Below are positions 8,090 to 16,043 of a DNA stretch of 64,000 nucleotides, piece by piece. The notes below the pieces were generated by a model that saw only the letters and a list, made by a program, of their open reading frames with translations, was not told the DNA's origin and searched no databases. Every line of letters starts with the position of its first letter. The first letter of the stretch is position 1. Where the stretch lies: IMG/VR virus record IMGVR_UViG_3300023174_000068, positions 1 through 64,000 of that record. One strand, given 5' to 3'. A program made the position numbers and the translations under genes. The stretch comes from a virus.

Positions 8090-8972
8090 TTCTAAATTGT
8101 CTCAAATTTTTAATAACCTTCTTCTCACATGGCTGCCCCTTTAATAATTCAGGATTGTAATTTTTTTTAAACCACTTATCTGTAATTAATATAAATTTAT
8201 AACCATTTAGTTTACACCATTTTTTAGCATAATAGATTTTACTTTTTACTTTATCGTTATCCTTGTTAGATAGAGGCTTTATTTCATATAATATCCGATC
8301 TTTGAGGTCTACAAAATCGACAATATAATTAAACTCATCTCCAAGATATTGATAAGGTATTATTAGTTTCTCATATAATAAATTAGTGTTGAATAATTGA
8401 AAATAGGCTTCCCAACTAGATCTAGTTTTGATTTTGACAACTTCGTCCCCCCTTTGTAATTGAACCTCACATTTTGAGTTTGCCCAACTATTTGTAACGT
8501 TTGGGATAAATCTACCTTCTCTAATGTTTTTTTTCATTTTTTTGGAGTTTTTATCACACATTGATTTAAAACTTTCCTCTGTCATTCTATGACAAGTGTT
8601 ATTTTTTCCCATTTGTCTTTTTGATATAGATTTATAATTACAGTCTGGATTTTCACAGAATTTATAAATTCCATATTTTTGATTAACGTTTATATAATCT
8701 TGTCTATTGGGAAACAGTGAAGTCAATTTTCTATTACTATAACAGTTTTCATTTTTACACTTCTTATCCCAGTGTTCTGTTAAATAATTGAAGCAATGTT
8801 GATGGCTTTCAAAAATCAAATTTTTTTGAAATTTACTTATCAAAAAATTTAAAGTCGATATGGCGTCAGATTCTTTTTTTTTATAGATAAATTTTTCTTT
8901 GCAAGATGATAGAAAATCGTAAATCTCATCCTTCTGCATGACTGTCAAATTCATGTGATTCGATTTTTTCAT
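8070..8972 (-). CDS. Putative PD-(D/E)xK homing endonuclease inside the split XPD intein
   Basis: 300 residues. It has Cys-rich zinc-binding-like segments (CKNENC, CENPDC) and then a nuclease-like core: TRSSWEAYF, VDFVDLKDRILYEIKP (D...ExK), KSKIYYAKKW and FILITDKWF. This resembles TnsA-like or Holliday-type PD-(D/E)xK folds. The gene sits where canonical inteins carry their endonuclease and overlaps the intein N-half by 47 bases and the C-half by 20 bases, each in a different frame. Starts at Met7 or Met12 are possible. A role in spreading the intein is inferred from position. Catalytic assignment is by pattern only. Confidence 0.75.
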   Translation of the reverse strand: MKKSNHMNLTVMQKDEIYDFLSSCKEKFIYKKKESDAISTLNFLISKFQKNLIFESHQHCFNYLTEHWDKKCKNENCYSNRKLTSLFPNRQDYINVNQKYGIYKFCENPDCNYKSISKRQMGKNNTCHRMTEESFKSMCDKNSKKMKKNIREGRFIPNVTNSWANSKCEVQLQRGDEVVKIKTRSSWEAYFQLFNTNLLYEKLIIPYQYLGDEFNYIVDFVDLKDRILYEIKPLSNKDNDKVKSKIYYAKKWCKLNGYKFILITDKWFKKNYNPELLKGQPCEKKVIKNLRQFRNENKKN

Positions 8973-9762
8973 TTATATATAAAATCTCATCATCTTCATT
9001 CAGATCCTCTACTTTTTTCCAACTACCATCAGATATTTTGACTTTGTGATTACCTGTTATTCTCAAAATGTCTCCATTATTCATTTCGATTTCATACATC
9101 TGGGCCCCTTTATTCAAATTATGATGCAACTTAACGACGGGTTTATTTTCTATTTCACCAGACTGCTCATTAATAGTTTTCACTAAATCACCAACTTGTA
9201 TGTCTTTAATTTTTTTAGTAGAATTATCCCAAAGAGTTATCTCAGTTTCTGGGTGTAGACACTCGTCCACAATTAACACTCGAGAACCTCTATTTTCTAT
9301 TAATTTTGGATTATAAATTGCATAGAGTATGTAAAGATAGAAATTTGTCAAAGAAATTCCACCAGAAATAAAACTTTCCCTTGCATAAGCATACGGACAA
9401 CTTTCACAAGTAGTTTTATTTAGCCTATTAAATTCAGCACCCTGTGCACAGGAGCAGGAATAGGCATCACACTCATAATTTTCTTTTCCTTTTAGGTCGC
9501 AAATCGATTGATAAGTATCAGAATATTGATTTTGAAGAATTTTAGAGTTGGTGATGATATCTATTTTAGATGACTTATCAACAGTTCTTCTAAACCAATC
9601 AGCAATCATTAAGGCCAAATGGCTTTTACCTGATCCAACAGGCATATTTAGTAGAAAAAACTTATTTAATTTATTTTTCTGGTATTCAGAATCAATAAAA
9701 CTAAGTGCCTCTTTTTGTTCTTTTCTTGGCTTATAAAGACCAAGGTCTTTTTTTAATGACAT
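8926..9762 (-). CDS. XPD/DinG-like helicase, N-terminal part with intein N-fragment
   Basis: 278 residues: a 167-residue N-extein and a 111-residue intein N-fragment. The extein has Walker A MPVGSGKSHLA near residue 40 and six cysteines between residues ~88 and 122 (SICDLKG, YECDAYSCSC, TTCESC), the place of the XPD/DinG iron-sulfur domain. It ends at VLIVDE, the first half of the DEAH box. The intein Cys1 follows immediately, so the box is completed only by trans-splicing. The nuclease motifs of Cas3-type helicases are absent. The ATG start is supported by the N-terminal KPRKEQKEAL, a Q-motif-like lead-in. Confidence 0.9.
   Translation of the reverse strand: MSLKKDLGLYKPRKEQKEALSFIDSEYQKNKLNKFFLLNMPVGSGKSHLALMIADWFRRTVDKSSKIDIITNSKILQNQYSDTYQSICDLKGKENYECDAYSCSCAQGAEFNRLNKTTCESCPYAYARESFISGGISLTNFYLYILYAIYNPKLIENRGSRVLIVDECLHPETEITLWDNSTKKIKDIQVGDLVKTINEQSGEIENKPVVKLHHNLNKGAQMYEIEMNNGDILRITGNHKVKISDGSWKKVEDLNEDDEILYINEKIESHEFDSHAEG
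8929..9261 (-). other. Split intein N-fragment (DnaE-like) in the XPD-like helicase
   Basis: 111 residues. It starts CLHPETEITLW (block A; compare DnaE CLSYETEIL), has IQVGDLVKTI and the block-B motif GNHKVKI, and ends in an acidic tail that overlaps the start of the endonuclease ORF. Confidence 0.88.
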
Positions 9763-9850
9763 ACAGGTTTTATATTAGAAATAGTTCTAAAGTTTATCTA
9801 TATTAACCAATATTATATTTGTTATTAAACTAAAAAAATGAGGTTTTTTA

Positions 9851-10576
9851 TCACCCGTGGAATCCCCCACTAGCTGTTGATACACCAATTTGTTCACCAA
9901 ATTCTTCAAAACAAATATTCCAGTATTTTTTACCATCATATTCATTGCCTGGTTTAAAGGTTACAATTTTTTTATCACCCAGTTCCATAAGTTTACCCAA
10001 TAACATACTAGGTTCAAATATTCCTTGGTATTTTAGTTCTCTTGCCTTTTTTTGCAAATCTTCTTTTATGAAGTTCCAAGTTTGTTTTAGAGTCTCTAAT
10101 TCTTTACCCTTCATTTCTTCCGGGGTAGAATATTGACCGGTCTTATAATCAAACCAACCATTCTTTTTGATAAAATCAACCTGTAGAATTTGAGAAGGGC
10201 TGTTCACTATAGAGGCTGATTTTGTCCATTCTAATTTTTTATTTAAGCTCTCTTTGTTAATAGGCCAAGACTTAGCCACAGCGTCAAACTCAACATATGG
10301 ATTTTTTCCGATCAATTGAGCTCTCTTATTGTCTTCTCCTAACTCCTTAGCAATACCAATAGGGTCTTGATTTATTTTAATTTTACTTTCTGGGTTTTGC
10401 ATGTTCGCTAAAATTTGTTTTTCAATGTTTACCATTTCAGCGTCGAACTTGTCTTTTAGTGGTTTCAAATCTTCATCAGACTCTCTGCCTAGTAATTTTC
10501 TAACACCTTTAAATAATTCTTCTTCTTCGTTCAGAGAAGAATAGGTAAAGTTTTCGTAGGTTTTGATATACTTCAT
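9851..10576 (-). CDS. Putative internal head protein with capsid-targeting tag
   Basis: 241 residues, no known domain. The N-terminus MKYIKTYENFTYSSLNE is a clear example of the shared tag, ending in LNE, a match to the T4 prohead-protease consensus. The rest is soluble and charged, with no membrane segment, and ends in a Gly-rich STASGGFHG. It is likely packaged in the capsid and trimmed after Glu17. Its own TATATA box is about 22 bases upstream. The body could be an injected effector, but the sequence gives no enzymatic motif. Confidence 0.68.
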   Translation of the reverse strand: MKYIKTYENFTYSSLNEEEELFKGVRKLLGRESDEDLKPLKDKFDAEMVNIEKQILANMQNPESKIKINQDPIGIAKELGEDNKRAQLIGKNPYVEFDAVAKSWPINKESLNKKLEWTKSASIVNSPSQILQVDFIKKNGWFDYKTGQYSTPEEMKGKELETLKQTWNFIKEDLQKKARELKYQGIFEPSMLLGKLMELGDKKIVTFKPGNEYDGKKYWNICFEEFGEQIGVSTASGGFHG

Positions 10577-10597
10577 AGTTTTTATTTTTTCTTAACT

Positions 10598-10603
10598 TAT
10601 ATA
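10598..10603 (-). promoter_or_regulatory. TATATA box upstream of the 241-residue tagged protein
   Basis: TATATA 22 bases before the ATG at 10576, standard late-type placement. Confidence 0.4.
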
Positions 10604-10638
10604 TTCTTTTTTCAAACTTATTTTTTTTCAAAAAATTT

Positions 10639-10668
10639 TTGATAATTAGAAGAAATAATCTATATTTG
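10639..10668 (+). promoter_or_regulatory. Host-type (Bacteroidota sigma) promoter, TTG-N19-TATATTTG
   Basis: A TTG (in TTTTTG) followed after exactly 19 bases by TATATTTG. The published Bacteroidota sigma consensus is a -33 TTG and a -7 TAnnTTTG. Predicted transcription start is near 10674, leaving a ~24-base leader before the ATG at 10698. Confidence 0.65.
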
Positions 10669-10697
10669 TATAAATAAACATTTAGAACACAAAAAAT

Positions 10698-10970
10698 ATG
10701 AAAAATCTATCAATATTCTACTTCAAATATTATAAATCTATTCATCACATTGTGTTCGTGTTGATAGTATTTTCTTTTTTGAAACTTTTATCTTTGTTTG
10801 TAGACATTTTCAACTTAGTATTTCAAATTAGTTCAATTGGTCTGTTTTTACAATTGGTTATTTTGGTATCTTGTTATTTCTTGAATGAGAGAGCTCTCGT
10901 TAAAGCGGGATTGACTCCAGAATACATGGCTGAAGAATTGGAAAGAGTGAAAAAAAAAAGAGGTGAATAA
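10698..10970 (+). CDS. Small two-helix membrane protein, likely early
   Basis: 90 residues with two hydrophobic segments (HHIVFVLIVFSFLKLLSLF and SIGLFLQLVILVSCYFL) and a charged C-terminal tail ending VKKKRGE. No family recognised. It is one of three genes driven by a host-type promoter, so it is likely expressed early and may modify the host envelope. Its stop codon lies inside a strong terminator hairpin. Confidence 0.75.
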   Translation: MKNLSIFYFKYYKSIHHIVFVLIVFSFLKLLSLFVDIFNLVFQISSIGLFLQLVILVSCYFLNERALVKAGLTPEYMAEELERVKKKRGE

Positions 10971-10990
10971 TTTCACCTCTTTTTTTTCAA
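10951..10990. terminator. Bidirectional rho-independent terminator
   Basis: A perfect 9-base stem AGAGGTGAA / TTCACCTCT with loop TAAT, flanked by A and T runs on both sides, so it can end transcripts in both directions. It separates the early membrane gene from the convergent gene ending at 11003. The left arm overlaps the end of the coding sequence. Confidence 0.85.
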
Positions 10991-11002
10991 ATTTATAAAA
11001 AA

Positions 11003-11674
11003 TTAAAGACCTCCTTCTTCTCGAAGTTCTCCTTTTGTTTTTCCCTTTGTAGCGATAAGACCCGCGATTCCCAAAGCTAATCCGCCAAATAACATTCCTA
11101 ACATAAGAGGTCCTGCTATAATCGACAGACCTGTTCCAGTTGCAACAACAAGGCCAGTATTTACTGCATAAAGAATAGCACCAAGAAGTGAACTAATAAC
11201 ACCAGTATACTGAGCCCCAATTCCAAACCAATTCATTATTCTTTTTGCAGTTGAAACTTTCTTATCTTCAATCTCTTCTAAAATTAGTGAATATGCTTCG
11301 TAAATTTTTGTGCCAACTTTATGACCCCTAAGAGATTCTGCCTGTGCTTGAACTTTAACTAATTCTTCAGCCGTTTGTGATAAATCCGCTGGTGGCTCAT
11401 CACCTTTAAATGATTGAGTTTTAGCTGATAAATCATCTACATCCTTTGGATTTAGTTTATCAAACATGGGTTGAACATTTTTGTCCCAATATTCTTTTAA
11501 TTTAGGATTTTTCTTAATAATTTCTTCGAACATTTTTGCTCCCTGTTGCATTTTTTTACTTTTCCAGTTTTTCCACATACTTCCTAATTTAGACCATATG
11601 GAGCCTTCTCCCCACAATAAACCTTCATTTGTTGGCTCATAGTTGAAATTTTCGAATGTTTTTACGTATTTCAT
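11003..11674 (-). CDS. Putative internal head protein with two C-terminal membrane segments
   Basis: 223 residues. Tag MKYVKTFENFNYEPTNE is followed by GLL; the cleavage triplet would be TNE, a near match to [LI]-x-E. The middle is helical and charged. The C-terminal third has strongly hydrophobic stretches (ISSLLGAILYAVNTGLV and LSIIAGPLMLGMLFGGLAL), consistent with membrane insertion after ejection. Its promoter and first codons are a near copy of those of the gene at 11729, showing recent duplication of the leader module while the bodies differ. Confidence 0.68.
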   Translation of the reverse strand: MKYVKTFENFNYEPTNEGLLWGEGSIWSKLGSMWKNWKSKKMQQGAKMFEEIIKKNPKLKEYWDKNVQPMFDKLNPKDVDDLSAKTQSFKGDEPPADLSQTAEELVKVQAQAESLRGHKVGTKIYEAYSLILEEIEDKKVSTAKRIMNWFGIGAQYTGVISSLLGAILYAVNTGLVVATGTGLSIIAGPLMLGMLFGGLALGIAGLIATKGKTKGELREEGGL

Positions 11675-11725
11675 ATCTTTTTTTATTTTTTATAACTTAT
11701 ATATTTTAGTTAAAAACTGATTTTT
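11658..11725 (-). repeat. Promoter plus start-codon cassette, copy 1
   Basis: 68 bases covering the first codons, leader and TATATA box of the gene at 11674, identical by eye at all but one position to 12246-12313. See the second copy. Confidence 0.8.
11698..11703 (-). promoter_or_regulatory. TATATA box upstream of the 223-residue tagged protein
   Basis: TATATA 24 bases before the ATG at 11674, within the duplicated leader cassette. Confidence 0.4.
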
Positions 11726-11728
11726 AGA

Positions 11729-12262
11729 TTAGTATCTACCAGCAGTTCCAAAGGTAATGCCACCTTTTGTACCACCTTTGTTTATTAACGCATCCTTGCT
11801 CCATTCCGATTTCACTTTTTTGATAAATTCTTTATCTTTCATTAAATTGTCGTAAATAGACTGAGATAACGAATCTAAATCTTTAGCAGCCTCTGGATTC
11901 TTCTCTACTATTTCTTTCGCTCTCTTTTCAGCTTCTTCCTGAACCACCATCTTAAGACCTTTCTTTGCAGTCAATGCAGCGCTACCAAATCCACAAGCGG
12001 TTATAATTGCCGCTCCAGCTACAAATATAGCAGCTGATAACAATGTGAACGGTTCTTCTTCTTCATTTGTCTTTGTTGGAATCATTTTAATTTCATCTTG
12101 GACATCTAAGACTTCGTCTGTGTCTAGTCCTCTGCTTTTAGCCAAATTTTGAGTAGCTTTTTCTATTTCAGGTGAATTCGGCGTCAAACCAGATGGTGCA
12201 TCAAGTAATTGTTGCGCCTCCATGCCTTTAGAGTGTGATTCAAAAGTTTTTACGTATTTCAT
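11729..12262 (-). CDS. Putative internal head protein with one membrane segment
   Basis: 177 residues. It begins MKYVKTFESHSKGMEAQQLL, the same tag as its downstream neighbour but without a clear [LI]-x-E site nearby. A single hydrophobic stretch (FTLLSAAIFVAGAAIITACG) lies at about residues 72-92. The C-terminus is basic and Gly-rich (GGTKGGITFGTAGRY). Capsid packaging is inferred from the tag. Confidence 0.63.
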   Translation of the reverse strand: MKYVKTFESHSKGMEAQQLLDAPSGLTPNSPEIEKATQNLAKSRGLDTDEVLDVQDEIKMIPTKTNEEEEPFTLLSAAIFVAGAAIITACGFGSAALTAKKGLKMVVQEEAEKRAKEIVEKNPEAAKDLDSLSQSIYDNLMKDKEFIKKVKSEWSKDALINKGGTKGGITFGTAGRY

Positions 12263-12313
12263 ATCTTTTTTTATTTTTTATAACATATATATTTTAGTTA
12301 AAAACTGATTTTT
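12246..12313 (-). repeat. Promoter plus start-codon cassette, copy 2
   Basis: 68 bases, one visible mismatch to 11658-11725, spanning the first codons, the A/T leader and the TATATAT box. The shared block ends at the same distance upstream of both genes. Confidence 0.8.
12286..12292 (-). promoter_or_regulatory. TATATAT box upstream of the 177-residue tagged protein
   Basis: TATATAT about 24 bases before the ATG at 12262, in the duplicated cassette. Confidence 0.4.
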
Positions 12314-12352
12314 TTGTTTTATTAAAATAATTTAAAAAAATTTAAAATTTAA

Positions 12353-12358
12353 TATATA
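12353..12358 (+). promoter_or_regulatory. TATATA box upstream of the small ORF and HAD phosphatase
   Basis: TATATA in TTTAATATATAAT, 20 bases before the ATG at 12378. Confidence 0.4.
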
Positions 12359-12377
12359 ATAAAAATCGATTTTACCT

Positions 12378-12545
12378 ATGCAATTTGTCCCACAGTATGA
12401 CGAATTTATGATTTATAAAACTCTAAGTGATATACATGGGTCTATAGACTCGTCTGAAAGTCTCAAAACTTTAGAAGTTGAAGACATTTATATGACTTGC
12501 GTAGAACAATTTGAAATAAAAGAATGTATTGATGGCAAAAATTGA
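12378..12545 (+). CDS. Small hypothetical protein (55 residues)
   Basis: ATG CAA TTT ... TGA, 55 codons, acidic, beginning MQFVPQYDEFMIYKTL. It has a well-placed TATATA box and its end overlaps the start of the next gene by 14 bases, suggesting translational coupling. No family recognised. I consider it real because of the promoter and overlap, but it is short. Confidence 0.5.
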   Translation: MQFVPQYDEFMIYKTLSDIHGSIDSSESLKTLEVEDIYMTCVEQFEIKECIDGKN

Positions 12546-13185
12546 GAAATTCTACGAATTCAATAAAGTTTCAGACACACTCCATGCATTTGACTTTGAT
12601 GACACTTTATTTGAAACACCAAAGTGGGAAGATGTTGCAAAAAAATTTATATTTGAAAACAACGCCGTCAAGGATTTAGTAGATATTGCTCTTTCTGAAA
12701 TTGGCAATAATAAATCAAAGTTAAAAACTCAAGATGGTCGGATATTTTTAGAAGACCCGTTAAATGTGTTCTCTGAAACAAAAAACTGGGTTAGAAAAGG
12801 CGCTAGATTATATTTAGTTCAACCCGATAAATTTACTTACTTAGATGAAAGTCTACCAACAGGACTTAAAAATATATCCAAAATTTATAAAGAAGTAGAA
12901 AATAAATGCATCATTACCGCTAGACCAGAAAGTATGAGAGATAAAATAGAAACGGTTTTAAAAAATTCTGGGTTAGAATATCCAAAATTTGGCCTTTGGA
13001 TGTGTCCGGATGGAAGAGTTAGAGCCGGTGTGTGGAAAGGTGAAAAAATATGTGAGATTAGTAAAAAATTCAAATTCAATGAAGTAATTTTTTATGACGA
13101 TAACTCAAAGTATCTAAGAGACTCAAAAAGAGTTGTTTCTGAAAAAATGCCACAGTTAATATTTAAAACCGTAAAGGTGTTTTAG
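12532..13185 (+). CDS. HAD-superfamily phosphatase-like protein
   Basis: 217 residues from the ATG at 12532; a TTG three bases upstream is an unlikely start. Motif I is DFDDTLFETP with nucleophile and acid Asp21/Asp23, motif II is the Thr in CIITARPESM, and the acidic motif III is VIFYDDNSKYL. This fits the HAD fold with a small cap, like phage polynucleotide or nucleotide phosphatases. The start MAKIEKFYEFN resembles the capsid tag but no cleavage site is obvious. The 3' end overlaps the convergent protease gene by 23 bases. Confidence 0.82.
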   Translation: MAKIEKFYEFNKVSDTLHAFDFDDTLFETPKWEDVAKKFIFENNAVKDLVDIALSEIGNNKSKLKTQDGRIFLEDPLNVFSETKNWVRKGARLYLVQPDKFTYLDESLPTGLKNISKIYKEVENKCIITARPESMRDKIETVLKNSGLEYPKFGLWMCPDGRVRAGVWKGEKICEISKKFKFNEVIFYDDNSKYLRDSKRVVSEKMPQLIFKTVKVF

Positions 13186-13708
13186 AAAGGCAATCACTAC
13201 ACAATAGGGGTTTATCCGTTTTTTCATTCCATCTAAATTCCGATGAAGAGTTCATAATACACCTATTATTGCAATGTTCTAAGCCAAAACTGTGTAAGAT
13301 TTCATGAACAGTTGTTTCACAAAGTTTCTCACTGTTATGTGCGTAAATTTGATTACCGTAGCATATTCCCCGAATGCCAACTCCGTTGTCCACCAACTCT
13401 GAGTTGGTAACATAAACTGTAATTGGCTCGTCACTGTCATAATAAAAGAATGTGTCATTTCCAAACTCCATTTGAGCTTCGGATGGTAAATAGAGAAAAT
13501 TATTATAATCTGTAAACTTTGGACTATCTATTGTGCAGATAAATCCAAGTTTTTTCAGTTTTTTTTGAAGTGTATCAAGATGTGAACCACCGGTAGAATT
13601 TAGACTAACTAAAACAATATCAGGAATTAGTTTTTTTTCGATTTCATCTTTTATAAAAATGATATAAATAGAGAAAATGACCGCTAAAAGTATAAGTATT
13701 TTTTTCAC
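13163..13708 (-). CDS. Archaemetzincin-like zinc metalloprotease with N-terminal membrane anchor
   Basis: 181 residues. Residues ~3-20 form a signal-anchor (ILILLAVIFSIYIIFI). The active site is HEILHSFGLEHC (H135, E136, H139, H145), followed by Cys150, Met152, exactly 17 residues, then CSDC (C170, C173). This follows the published archaemetzincin signature HExxHxxGx3C..CxMx17CxxC, except that three rather than four residues lie between the first two cysteines. Such an enzyme would act on the outside of the inner membrane. It is driven by a host-type promoter. The substrate is unknown. Confidence 0.85.
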   Translation of the reverse strand: MKKILILLAVIFSIYIIFIKDEIEKKLIPDIVLVSLNSTGGSHLDTLQKKLKKLGFICTIDSPKFTDYNNFLYLPSEAQMEFGNDTFFYYDSDEPITVYVTNSELVDNGVGIRGICYGNQIYAHNSEKLCETTVHEILHSFGLEHCNNRCIMNSSSEFRWNEKTDKPLLCSDCLSKTPLRF

Positions 13709-13722
13709 TTAAAAGATTTTAA

Positions 13723-13752
13723 CAAATATAATTAAAAAAAATAACTTATCAA
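13723..13752 (-). promoter_or_regulatory. Host-type promoter for the archaemetzincin gene, TTG-N19-TATATTTG
   Basis: On the minus strand TTG (13752-13750), a 19-base spacer, then TATATTTG (13730-13723). The start codon is at 13708. Same elements and same spacing as at 10639 and 17672. Confidence 0.7.
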
Positions 13753-13762
13753 AATATTTTAT

Positions 13763-14401
13763 CTATTCTGGTATAAAAACTTCACCACCCAAGTCACCCC
13801 AAGCTAAACCACCATGTGGTCCAAGTTCTCCACTAAATACGTCACCAAGTGGAGCTGATTGGTCCATATTTTGAAGTTTCAACAGATTTGCAAGAACGGT
13901 TTCTTTTTCACCACCAGTTTTCAGACCAGCTACTAAATTTTGACAACCTTCTTCATAACTACCATTTCCCATTTTTTGAGCAACCACATCAGTGAAATCA
14001 CTCAATTTAGAATCAGGTCCTAAATCTGACCCAAATTGTCTATTCAAAAATTGGGTCTCTCCTTCTCCTGGTTTAAATTCAACCCACCTGCCTTTTACAT
14101 CTGGTTTCGGAACCGGAGGCTCGGTAGTAAAAGCTTTGTAAATTAAAGCCGCCCCGGCAACCGTTAGTGCCAATCCAATACCAAATTGGTTATTTTTTTC
14201 TCTAATAATTATACTTCTTAGATATTTTGCAGCTTCAGTAGGATCTTGAATATAAAGATTTCTCAATTTAGTCAAATCACTCTGAGGAAGTTTATCTAAT
14301 TCATCACCAGCAGATTGACCAGTAACTGTTCTTCTCATCTTTGCTCCAAAAGAAGCCAATCCCTCAGTGGTAAATTCATCAAACTTGATTATTCTGTTCA
14401 T
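13763..14401 (-). CDS. Putative internal head protein with one membrane segment
   Basis: 212 residues starting at the ATG at 14401, one base after the stop of the upstream gene (TAATATG), which argues for translational coupling and for this start over one 36 bases further up. Tag MNRIIKFDEFTTE precedes GLASFG. A hydrophobic segment (FGIGLALTVAGAALIYKAF) sits around residues 85-105, followed by Pro-rich PPVPKPD. Short acidic C-terminus. Function inferred only from the tag and context. Confidence 0.65.
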   Translation of the reverse strand: MNRIIKFDEFTTEGLASFGAKMRRTVTGQSAGDELDKLPQSDLTKLRNLYIQDPTEAAKYLRSIIIREKNNQFGIGLALTVAGAALIYKAFTTEPPVPKPDVKGRWVEFKPGEGETQFLNRQFGSDLGPDSKLSDFTDVVAQKMGNGSYEEGCQNLVAGLKTGGEKETVLANLLKLQNMDQSAPLGDVFSGELGPHGGLAWGDLGGEVFIPE

Positions 14402-14402
14402 A

Positions 14403-16043
14403 TTATTTTGTAAATTTTTTAAATGAAAACATTTCACTCACCGAATCTTGACTTTTGTAATACTCCATTATTTTTTTAAGTGAGGTATTGAAGTCTTTCA
14501 TATCGGCTCCAAATTCTCCAAGTGCTGAATACATGTTTTCACCTTCGAATTGTAGAGTTCTTTTTGCCAGTCGAGCCATTTTTTCAGCCACTACCTTTCT
14601 CTTATTTTTATCAGATATGATGTCAATACTTTCTTTATATAAAGGACCAAAATCAGGCAGTGTTTTAGAGTATTTACCATAAAGGTGTTCGTAGATATCA
14701 TTATATAGTGATTTGATAACATCCTTAGAAGGACTATCTAATTTTTTCTGAAGTATATCATCTATAAACTGTTCTGTTACTCCAATTCCTTTATCTTTTT
14801 GGTCAACTATATTATTCATAGATTTTTGGATATTCTTGTAAGCTTGAACAAGATAGTCTTCAGCAGCAGTAATTGTTACCTTTCTTGGTTGTTTTGAAAA
14901 TTCTTTTTCAAAAATTGCAAAACTTTTAATGGACTCCCCAACTACAGACATATTTTTTGCTGTAACTTTATTAGACTTTGATTTAATACCCTGTGATTTA
15001 GATAATTCGTCATTTTCTAATCCAACGCCACCAAAAGAAATAATCATACTTTTAAGAGATTGTAGATTTTTAATCATTTCTGGATAAATAGACTTCAATG
15101 ATTGAGAATCAACTTTTGGTTTTTCGTCAATAACCTCTTCAAAATCATTAGAAATTTCTTCAATGTCATCAGATGATATGTATTCTTCTTTAGATTTATT
15201 GGAAAAATAGTTACCCAGATACGCCAGACAATCCTCAACCGTTGGATAAGGCTTACATATCCAAATAGCCAATATAATTAAGCCGGCCATAAGTAACATA
15301 CCACCAATTGCTGCCATCAAAATTGGACTCATCCCGGCCAACACACCAGCTAATGAAATACCGGCTAATTTTAGGATGCCCATAATGATTAAACCAATGG
15401 TTCCTTTTTTTACAATCTGTGAAACCACTCCGTTAAATCTAGCATTTTTGATTCCTAATGCATAAGCCAGTTTTTCAAACATGCCATAATGGTGTATTTC
15501 ATCATCACCTATGTCGTTAGCAGATTCTGAAATCCTAACATTATTCCCCACTTGTTGAAGTTTATCTTCACTAAATCCTTCTTTAGACCAATCCACTAAA
15601 TTTTTTGCACTCCTACAAAGGTATGCCCAGATATTTTTGAAATTAGGTCGGTTATTTTCATCACAAAGTCCATTTCTTACAATAAAATCGCTAAATCCAC
15701 TTAGGAGGTCTTTTACCTTTTGAAACATGCCAGATCCTATTTCTTTGATTTTTTGAGAAACGGCTGAAATTAACTTTTTAATTGAAAAGTTTTTGAAGAA
15801 ATTAACAACTCCATTAAATACTCTTGAAATAACATCTCCGACACCCCTAATAACTGATTTTACAGCGGCTTTTCCTTTTTGGTATTTGTCCTTTAACCAC
15901 TTACCAATAAGCTCTTCGGTAATTAATCCCTCGATAGGTTTGATTATATCTTCAACAGAAATATTTTCCTCAGATAAGAATCTACTTTCTATTAATTTAG
16001 ACTCATATAATTTAGAGTAGTTGGAATAATTTTTAACTTTCAT
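14403..16043 (-). CDS. Large putative internal head protein with C-terminal domain shared with the 903-residue protein
   Basis: 546 residues from the ATG at 16043; a start 24 bases upstream would lie within the promoter. MKVKNYSNYSKLYESKLIES gives the tag plus two cleavage-like triplets (LYE, LIE). A long hydrophobic region (GTIGLIIMGILKLAG through MAGLIILAIWIC) lies near residues 210-265. From about residue 320 to 545 it is paralogous to residues ~180-455 of the gene at 54386; compare SLYNDIYEHLYG with SLYKEILRYLVG, and PLYKESIDIISDKNKRKVVAEK with PLYKESIEIISDKNKK. Likely a packaged, possibly pore-forming protein. Confidence 0.7.
   Translation of the reverse strand: MKVKNYSNYSKLYESKLIESRFLSEENISVEDIIKPIEGLITEELIGKWLKDKYQKGKAAVKSVIRGVGDVISRVFNGVVNFFKNFSIKKLISAVSQKIKEIGSGMFQKVKDLLSGFSDFIVRNGLCDENNRPNFKNIWAYLCRSAKNLVDWSKEGFSEDKLQQVGNNVRISESANDIGDDEIHHYGMFEKLAYALGIKNARFNGVVSQIVKKGTIGLIIMGILKLAGISLAGVLAGMSPILMAAIGGMLLMAGLIILAIWICKPYPTVEDCLAYLGNYFSNKSKEEYISSDDIEEISNDFEEVIDEKPKVDSQSLKSIYPEMIKNLQSLKSMIISFGGVGLENDELSKSQGIKSKSNKVTAKNMSVVGESIKSFAIFEKEFSKQPRKVTITAAEDYLVQAYKNIQKSMNNIVDQKDKGIGVTEQFIDDILQKKLDSPSKDVIKSLYNDIYEHLYGKYSKTLPDFGPLYKESIDIISDKNKRKVVAEKMARLAKRTLQFEGENMYSALGEFGADMKDFNTSLKKIMEYYKSQDSVSEMFSFKKFTK

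Noticed and set aside
9814-9821. TATATTTG on the plus strand as a fourth host-type promoter
   Set aside because: No TTG lies 19 bases upstream and no plus-strand gene follows it.
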